From: Marsupella aquatica
Taxonomy: Eukaryota > Marchantiophyta
NCBI GenBank assembly: GCA_973895155.1
Contig: OZ316896.1
Span: 3,658,001 to 3,722,000 of the forward strand
DNA length: 64,000 bases
Direction: 5' to 3'
The notes under the pieces were generated by a model. It ran no database searches, was not told where the DNA came from, and was given only the letters and a program-made list of their open reading frames with translations. Of this stretch, positions 56,340-64,000 are shown one piece after another (the stretch's first letter is position 1; each line of letters starts with the position of its first letter). The position numbers were made by a program, and so were the translations under genes.

Positions 56340-59300
56340 ATGGTTAGTTCTGATGGAGTAGAACTGGGCAAAGGAGACATGAAAGATAACCTGCGGCAAT
56401 TTCGCAATTGGCTGGAGGTGATTTCTGTTTCTTCTTTTCGGGCTCCAAGTTGATAATTTGAAGTCGTTTTTTGTAAATCGGGAGCGAGTTGTCCTGTTGG
56501 TACTTGAGCTCTGAATTCTTGGCTGGAGGAATGAATGGATTGTGGGCGATCATTCTGGCTGAAGAATTTCCAACCTGATCTTCTATTTTATCATAGTCAG
56601 TGACTCAAGCTTTGTTTTCATCGCAGGTGAATGGAGCGCAGCTTCGGGGCTGCACTCTGAAGCCGTGCGAAGAAAACATTGAAGCAGGGCTGGGTGTTTA
56701 CAGTTCTGACGGTCGTCCTGAGAATGGTCAGATTCTTTATATTGCATTCCAGTCATTTCCGTTGCCAAAGAGTTTATGTTAGCTACACGTGCTTTATATA
56801 GACAGAGGACGGTCTCAAGGATGGTGTTGTGCCATTTTCCCTTTCTTTCCGAAACGCGTCTCTCCTGACTCTTTTGTTACGGTCTCGTCCTTCAGGCATC
56901 CTGATGGTGATACCTCTGGCCCTCGCAATCACACCAATGACAGCACTCCAGGATCCTCTGCTTGGGCCCGTGTTTGCAAAGCTTTTCGAAGACAGAGATG
57001 TGGATGACAGGCTTGTCGTCATGCTTCACCTCTTGGTTGAGAATCTCCGTGGAGACTCCTCGTTTTGGGCGCCGTATCCATAAAGTCCTGCTATTGTACA
57101 CCTTTCCCGTTTTCAAGAACGAATTTTTTTCTTGCTCGGCGTGAAACATGACAACGTATGCTCTCGACAACAAACATCTTCGTATAAGGAGTTGACTATA
57201 TTTGCAGTTCTGCATCATTTGTGACATCCATGCAGACCCTGCCCCAATCTCCATATGGTGAGATACATCCTTTACTTCCTCGGCCAGATATCTGAAAATG
57301 CTTCCCAAGAAGTTTGGTATGACCCTTTGCTTCACAGAAGAAGAGCTGTTGGAGCTGAAGGGAACTTCTCTATGTAAGGCGACGAAAATTCAGGTTATTT
57401 TGAAGTCTCAGCCCATTTCATTTATTTGTAACCCAGCAATTCTCTGTCACGTTCTTGCTGTGGGTTTTCGGGGAGGCACCTGTTATCTTTTAGCCTCAGC
57501 ATTCTGTGGTACTGGCTGTGGGTGATTGGAGCCTTCTCCAAGTATCCAATTTTAATTTGGGTAGGACCTTTCCTTTGCAGCAAGAGGGCTTGAGGCGACA
57601 TTTTTATGAGGAAGTGAAGGGCCTGGCCGAGGCAATTCTAACATCTGTTGGCTGGGTTGAAAGGTGTGCCTCAGCTTGACTAGAGTGTTTTCACAATTTG
57701 GAATTCGAGGTTCCTGATATCATACTCCAGAAGCAGAAATGGATGCCTGAAGTCTCTGCCACTGATATGGACTGTTGTTTTAATGGAAATGTTCTTGCTT
57801 GATCGCAGGGAAGTGGAGTTTGAAGACTTCTTGTGGTATGTACTCTTGACACCTCCTAGTTTCATTCGTCCGCATTGTGGTTATCTCAACAGATTTGCGA
57901 TTTTCTGGTAGCGTGTGAGGGCATCAACTAGGTTCCATGGTTTGAATAACGTCAATTCAACTTGCCATACTTAGTTCATTACGTTGGGAAAATGGCAAAT
58001 TACCAAATTTTCCGCTCGACTGTTTGCTGAGTATAAAGCGTTCTGATATTTTTACAGGGCTAATTGTATCTTCTGGACCCGTGCCCTCAATGTTCCTTTC
58101 CCACAGTCATTTGTTAGCCCAAATACGTTGCCAACGCGATCTTTCTATCCACACGAGGAGCCAAGTGTGGTCGATGTTACAGCAGTCGTTGAAGGGTTTG
58201 GGTTGGACAGTGGGTTTCCAGATATATGGGAGAAGCAACAATGGGGTTCCTTAGAACATTCTCCCAGTCCACAGCAGCAGGGTGAGGACGTTCTGAGACG
58301 AGATGACGAATTGAAAGAAGGAGCCTTGCAAGAGAACTTTATAGCAGACGACGCAGTTAAATCAAGGAACATGGACGATCATTTTGATGTCGGAAGCCCG
58401 AATCAAACTTCATCGGACTTGGGACCAAATGCAGAGCGCGAACCAGAAGCAACTGTCTGGGTTGAGGGTCTTGTTCCAGGCATTGACTTCTGTAATCATG
58501 GTAGGTGGCCCCCCTGGATTGGTGGTTACTTTAAAATACAAATAACTGTCATGTATAGCTTACGTTGTGGCTTTTAGCAGTACCACCAATTTTTAGTGTA
58601 TACAGATTTACTGTGGGTCGACTTTTTCAGCTAGTCAGGCAGTTGCTGTGTGGGAGGTTGATGATCGAAGGGGATCTACGAGTGGTATTCAACACTCTAT
58701 GTATTTAGTGACAGGTATTTTGGAATCTTTCCCAGAGGATTTGCCAAAGTATTTGTATCTTTTCAGTTGCCACAGACAAGTACATCGTCACACATCTGTC
58801 AATCTACGTTATTATCAGTATCCTCAGTTTGAAATGTTATCTTGACTTGTCCCGCGTATGAAAGCAGGCCCAGGCTTTGAATTTCCTTCAAATACAGAAA
58901 TTGTAATCAATTATGGGAATAAAGGAAATGAGGCAAGTAGCTGCGTGCTCATTTATTTTCCAGTGAATGTTGTTTTTTGATCGGCTTCAGAAGAATGTAA
59001 ACTCAAAGTTCTGCTGAAATTCCTCAGGCGCAAGTCTAGCAAGGATTGACAGTTGATGCTTATGGAAACTGTGATAACAGGAGCTACTTTTCTTATATGG
59101 TTTCGTGGTGGAAAACAATCCTGACGACTACCTGATGGTGAGAGTCAGTGTAGTCAGGACTCTCAACTGGTTTTGTTACGTGTGTATTGGCTTAAAACAT
59201 GTACAAGTTCTAAGCTAGCTGCATGCCACAATGGCTGATTATGTATGAACACAATGTTCAACCTCCATTGTCACCCAAACTGCAGGAAAACAAAAATAGC

Positions 59301-61289
59301 CCATTTTCTCCCACTTTTCTATTTTCTCCACGATATAGTTTTTACTAATTATGGGGTTCTGGTATGACAAACCCTGAGGGATGATAGTGGTGGCTTAAGG
59401 ACAATTTGCAATGGATAGTAAACTTCCTCGAATCTTAGTGGAAACACATTTCCTTCTTCATATGACACAGCTACATAGAAGTTGAGGAGGGAGAATTAAT
59501 GTCACCATGGTACACAAGTGTAGTTAAGGGACGGATGCTGGCTAACCATAGAATCTCGCGCTTTGCAAAGTTGCAAATCTTTGTTTCGCTTAGTGTCACG
59601 TTGGATCACCTTGTTTATTCCGGAGGTGAGGAGTCGACCGTTTGCTGTCGCTGGTCATTGACTAAAAGATGGAAATTTGGCATTTGTCCTGATAGAGCAT
59701 TTCGCTGTTGTCGATGCAGGTTCATTTTCCAAAGGAGGCTCTAGAACAGGGAGTCTGCCTGGAGGAAAAGTCCTTATTACTTGAAGAACAGGTTTCTTGT
59801 CCTGACTTGCCCACCTTCAAGACCATGAAACTTGGTCCTTACCTTGCTCGGTAGTGCCGAAGGTGCACCATACAACTTCCTATATTGAACAGATAAAGAT
59901 TACCATTTAACCAGACAAGGATCATTCGTCAGATCCCGAGTCAAACATTATGATCCCATAGGTTGACTTACGCTTAGATCGTTAGGTGATTTTTTGCATC
60001 TAAGTTTGCTCATTTCCCCATAGACCTCCACGTTACACTTAGAATCGTAGTGTTTGCACGACTAACATGATAGTTTGCTGTTACAGAAGCTGCCTTTGCG
60101 CTGGTTACTCCCCATATCTCTTTTGAAAGATGGTTACGTGAATCAACAGTACAGCAGAGCTTCTCCAAGTTCAGATATTTTGAAAGACAAACTCTATTCC
60201 AATAACTACAGTTGGAGTGGTCACCGCAAACCTCCACATAATCTAGAGAGGCAAATGTTTCCAGAGGAGCTGATGTCAGCCCTCAGAATAATTGCGATGA
60301 CAGAGGAGGAAGTCCGTAGTACAACATCTCTACTGGAAGAGGTGAGTCGCACCGACATCAAACACCAACTTTTCTTGGTGTCAAGCGCCTTCAATGAATT
60401 GTTACGGTGAGCTATTATTCCAGAAGCACTTGAGAGACGATTTTAAACATTGGGTTGTTTCGTCCCCGTAAATAGACGTAGGAAAGATTCAGTGATATCT
60501 TCGGAGTTGTATCCCCAAAGTTGTTTCCCATTTCTTATACCCGGGATAACCTTAAATCTGACCAGAATTCTCATCTGGTTATAGTTGTCGGAACCAAGCA
60601 GTGAACGGGTTCCATCTGCTGAAGATATAAGAGCGGCTGTGTGGGAGATTTGTGGCAATGCCGGAGCTTTACAGCTGCTGCAAGATTTATTAACTTCCAA
60701 GTAAGTGCGTTGAGTGGTGCACTCTGATGTAATTTGCTTGAGTTCGTGCCACTTCTTTCTGGATGATACCATGCTGATTTCATGCCCACCTTTGCTCAAG
60801 CCGATATTAACAGAGCTTGCACGAACAACTGTACTGGTAGTAGTTTTACCTTGTAGATGTAATCGCAACGTATGGGTTCGGTGCAGAATGTTGGCAATCG
60901 AAGAAGGGACGGGATCTGAAGATATAGATGCACGGTTGCTTGAGAAAGACACCCAAGCTCAAACAGAAGCTGCGAAGAAAAGGCAACTTGGCAGGTGTGC
61001 ATTTGCTCCTTGCTGTTGTTTTCTTAGTACGGGAGATTGAGATGCTCTCTTAGTTTTTGGTCCCATGGTTTAACTCACCTTTAGTTTTCAGTCTCTTAGC
61101 ATAAGCAATATTTGTTTTTTTGTGGAATATTTGCTTGACAGTGCATACGTGGGAGACGAAGAATTCATCGAGAAGAATCTGTTGAGCAGAAACAAGCGAG
61201 CGTGTGTTGTCTATAGAAAGGGGCAGAAGCACTTAGTCAAGCTATTTATTCAGGAAGCCGAGTATGCACTACAGTCGTGGCTCTCGTAA
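56340..61289 (+). CDS. SET-domain protein lysine methyltransferase, Rubisco-LSMT-like, 15 exons
   Basis: Predicted S-adenosylmethionine-dependent protein-lysine methyltransferase of the group that includes Arabidopsis At5g14260; its substrate is not known to me. Exons: 56340-56417, 56627-56726, 56896-57073, 57288-57393, 57581-57663, 57809-57835, 58058-58500, 58631-58714, 58868-58932, 59081-59137, 59720-59791, 60087-60341, 60585-60700, 60887-60994, 61142-61289. Total 1920 nt, 639 residues, in frame. SET landmarks: NGAQLRGCTLKP, VIPLALAITPM, DVDDRLVVML, FLWANCIFWTRALNVPFP, VPGIDFCNH (ending H338) and YGNKGNEELLFLYGF (from Y382). The C-terminal LSMT substrate-binding region follows, ending GQKHLVKLFIQEAEYAL. 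Exon 9 uses a GC donor (58933). Exon 6 is only 27 nt. No plastid transit peptide is visible. An in-frame TAG lies just upstream at 56328, but it coincides with a possible AG acceptor, so a first exon may be missing. Confidence 0.93.
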
Positions 61290-62360
61290 GTTATATGGGA
61301 ATGTCCGTAAGTTTTATGCTCTCACAGTACCTTCTCTCTACCTCCATGATTCGGTGTTAGACTTCATATACTTTACAACAGAATGGGCTCCAATATACGG
61401 TGAAACACGAATAGGTGCAAAGAGGGTATTGAGTCGATTGAAGGAAGGTCATACCTTGAAAGATTTGAAGGCAGACTATGGACCAGATCAAGGAATCTGA
61501 GGATGCTTAACAGTCTCGGTTGATCATTCTTTCCAATTGGCGTGGAGTTGATCCGCTAATTCAGGTCATTCCCGTCACACGCTATCAGTTTTATTCCCAA
61601 AAATAGTTCTTTTGAGAAAGGAGTGGGTCCAATGAACGGACCTGGATCGTTACAGGCTGTAATAAATTTTTTAACCTAGACTGGGCATCTTCTCGGTAAC
61701 ATGCATGCGACAATTCGATTAATTCATTCTCGGAACCTGTATCCATTCAAGAGTTTGAAGCTCAGTGAAATACAATACAATTCGATTCATTTCATTCTCG
61801 GAACCTGTATCCATTCACGAGTTTGAAATGAAGTGAAGTGAGATGCAGACCGAAAGGCCTTGCCTAGACTTTCTTTTATTGTGCCCCTCTCAATGGCAGT
61901 CCTCAGCTAGGCGCAAGTCCCCTGAGTTACCCTTCATGTAAAATTCAATTGCAAGTTCCCTCATCAGTAAACTGGTTTCAGTAGCTCATGGATCCCGATA
62001 TTCTCTCTTGTGGAAAAGTCGGCCTGTGAACTTTGCATTTTCTTTTCTATTCTTGCCTTGGACGGGATCTAGTGCATAACTCAAAAACGAAATGAAAGAG
62101 TAGAGCGTCCTGAGTCCGTGATTCTCTAGCATCTACAGAAGACTGAATTTCCGTTCATCTACGAATAGTAGAGCGTCTTGAATTCTGTACTCCACCTTCC
62201 CTAGATCACTCAGTGCTTTGTGAACAAACGAAGTCCGATGGTGATTGTAGAAACCCACAAAATTTCTGCATTTGAGATAGGCATTACTTGGAAATCGGAC
62301 CTGCTGGGGTGCCAGGTAAAGGAATGTGAGACTTTACACTCCCATTTAGTATGATAAAGG
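61290..62360. other. Convergent intergenic region, no gene seen
   Basis: 3' flanks of the SET gene (+) and TruA-like gene (-). It contains a 67-bp tandem duplication at 61711-61845 (ttcattctcggaacctgtat, twice). No coding signal. Confidence 0.6.
61711..61845. repeat. Tandem duplication, 2 x 67 bp
   Basis: The unit caattcgattaattcattct starts at 61711 and recurs at 61778, with ggaacctgtatccattca in both. Confidence 0.85.
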
Positions 62361-64000
62361 TCATTCATCTCCTTCATCCTCATTCGCCATGTTTTCCCGT
62401 GTTTTAAATTCGTTCAGGTTGTACTTGACTTCAGCCAGGTAGAGCCCATGTGCAGGAGCCATCGCTGGTGTAGCTTTGATCGATTTTGCTGCCAGAATCC
62501 TTTTCACTACACCAACATTTACAGACAGGATAATTATTATAAACTCTTCAACCTCTTGCAGCTTGAAATAACTGTGAGGCGAAATTTTTCCGAGAATACG
62601 CCATATAGATCAGTATCTGACTAAGCTCACTCCACTGCATGCCTACTACACCACAACGAGATCTAAAGACTTGCAAGCACAATTACAACATCTCTCCTAG
62701 ACTGGAAGATAGAAGATAATACTTTGGGATTGAAATGTTTTAAGCCAGGACTACACTCACCATCATCAACTGTCAAAACGCCACAGCCGACCGCTTTAAT
62801 AGTTCCGACCACAAGTCGTACCTTTGGAGCAAACAGCGGCACACATTAGGATGACAAGTCATGGGACACTACAGTCAACACACGACAACTAGATTGAGGG
62901 AAGAGAAAATAGTCTGTCTACTGCTCTGAAATTCGGAATCTCATGATAAAAGTATACAAAAGTCATCAGATGTGAGACCGAGAGGTGAGCTTACCGTCGC
63001 TACCTGATGATAGAGGAAAGAACGAGCTCGTGCTGTAATGACGTAACAACGGGGTGTTGTGGGAGATTTCATGCCAGCCACACCACCACATTTTTGTAAC
63101 TTCCCAGCCGCCTCAATCGCCTTTGAGGTTGGTAGACTAGATATCTCCGTGCCAGGTTCGCTACCACCATCATGTCCTTGGTTACTGCAGTGGTGTTCTA
63201 TTTCAAGCTGTTGAGCTTGTGCGATCGAAGAAGAAACGCGCTCTGATGGGCTTGGAAAGCAAGGGAATGCAGGCATTTCACAGATATGCAACTCATCCAG
63301 GGTTTTGACCGGAGACTTGGCCTGTGGTCAAAACAAACACGGTCCAATCACTCTTTTGCTGATGGCAGCATGTGTGCGGTGCTTTTGAGATGAAGGTTTT
63401 GTTTTTAATGTTTAAAGTTTTATTCTGATGCGAGTAATCTCGAAGGGACTCCCCCACTGATTTACCACCAAAATCTAAAACTTCCACTCTTAAAAAAACC
63501 CATAAAATAGTTGATTTACAGGTCTCAGCACACAGTGTTTGCACATCCCTTTAAGACTTTCGTTCCAATGGATTTGTATACCTTGATCGAGATTATTAAC
63601 ATGATTGTTTCATATGTACATCATAAATAATGAAATATGCCCACCTGACATCCAGCTGCACGAAAAGAGCTGAAGTCATGGTGCCCCACCAATATTTGTG
63701 AAGCTTCCTACAGTAACATAAGATCTCGAATTTAACATAACAATCAAGACGGGGAGGATAACTACAGAGCGTGCATGACCAGGACATCAAGAAGACTAAA
63801 CTATCTCTAAGGATGCAAAGAAACACAAATCACTCTTGCAATTGTTCCTAAAATATTCAGTATTGTAAGTACAATGCAGGGTAAGAGAAAGGACCACGAG
63901 GGTTGTGAGGATTTGCTGCTCTAGATCAATAAAGACGCCAGCAAGAACCGACCCTACTCAAACTCACTTGCATTGCTGCTAGATTCAGATTATCAGGGAC
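62361..64000 (-). CDS. TruA-type tRNA pseudouridine synthase, 3' part (cut by window end)
   Basis: Converts uridine to pseudouridine in the tRNA anticodon stem-loop region. Exons visible, in transcript order: 64000-63968 (partial), 63707-63645, 63321-63004, 62821-62761, 62506-62361. They give 206 residues in frame, all GT-AG. Landmarks: LNLAAMQ, GHHDFSSFRAAGCQ, AKSPVKTLDELHICE, then a long Ser/Gln-rich insertion (about 75 residues), ARSFLYHQVRLVVG, VDDVKRILAAKSIK and the near-terminal APAHGLYLAEVKY. The order of motifs is that of TruA. The catalytic Asp (in the RTDxGVH motif of the family) lies upstream, beyond 64000. The insertion separates two halves of the fold and is larger than in bacterial enzymes; similar low-complexity inserts occur in plant homologues. 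Whether the enzyme acts in plastid, mitochondrion or nucleus cannot be judged without the N-terminus. Confidence 0.92.

Noticed and set aside
1-64000. CRISPR arrays, bacterial operons, rRNA genes or intact tRNA genes
   Set aside because: No regularly spaced identical repeats, no bacterial gene organisation, and no cloverleaf with intact boxes apart from the degenerate tRNA-like SINE head.

Overview
The window is nuclear DNA of a land plant. Evidence: GT-AG introns with plant-like donors and pyrimidine/T-rich acceptors, plant-type gene families, telo-box promoters (AAACCCTA) in front of translation genes, and degraded LINE, SINE and MITE repeats filling the intergenic space. The loose, repeat-rich spacing and the unusual LINE type suggest a non-flowering plant (bryophyte, lycophyte or fern), but this is inference. 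No phylogeny was run.

Five multi-exon genes can be modelled by hand. Four of the models join in frame across every splice site used: (1) an organellar, probably mitochondrial, ribosome recycling factor at 2256-5785 (+); (2) a Peter Pan/SSF1-type Brix ribosome-biogenesis protein at 49941-52967 (+); (3) a SET-domain methyltransferase of the Rubisco-LSMT-like group at 56340-61289 (+); (4) the 3' part of a TruA-type tRNA pseudouridine synthase at 62361-64000 (-), running off the window. The fifth, (5), is a 2-oxoglutarate/Fe(II) oxygenase-like gene at 19620-23274 (-) with a long conserved-looking C-terminal extension; its last join is less certain. Genes 1, 2 and 4 serve translation or RNA modification.

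The most interesting item is inside gene 1. Its first intron (2642-4271) carries a cluster of box C/D snoRNA-like units with terminal stems. Two paralogous units carry nearly the same guide complementary to 18S rRNA, and one of them has a second 18S guide. So an organellar translation gene appears to host RNAs that modify the cytosolic ribosome.

Layout: 1-2.1 kb repeats; 2.1-5.8 kb RRF with snoRNA cluster; 6.8-8.3 kb minisatellites; 9.6-12.7 kb degraded L1-type LINE; 13-19.6 kb repeats; 19.6-23.7 kb oxygenase gene plus a short upstream ORF; 24.4-26.8 kb GC- and CT-rich promoter-like sequence without a clear gene; 27-31.4 kb repeats including a Mutator-like MITE and a hairpin; 31.4-34.75 kb nested LINE with an 815-codon reverse transcriptase; 35-49.7 kb LINE tails, a tRNA-derived SINE, MITE fragments and a 1.5-kb insertion flanked by GCATG; 49.8-53 kb PPAN; 56.3-61.3 kb SET gene; 62.4-64 kb TruA-like gene, convergent with the SET gene.
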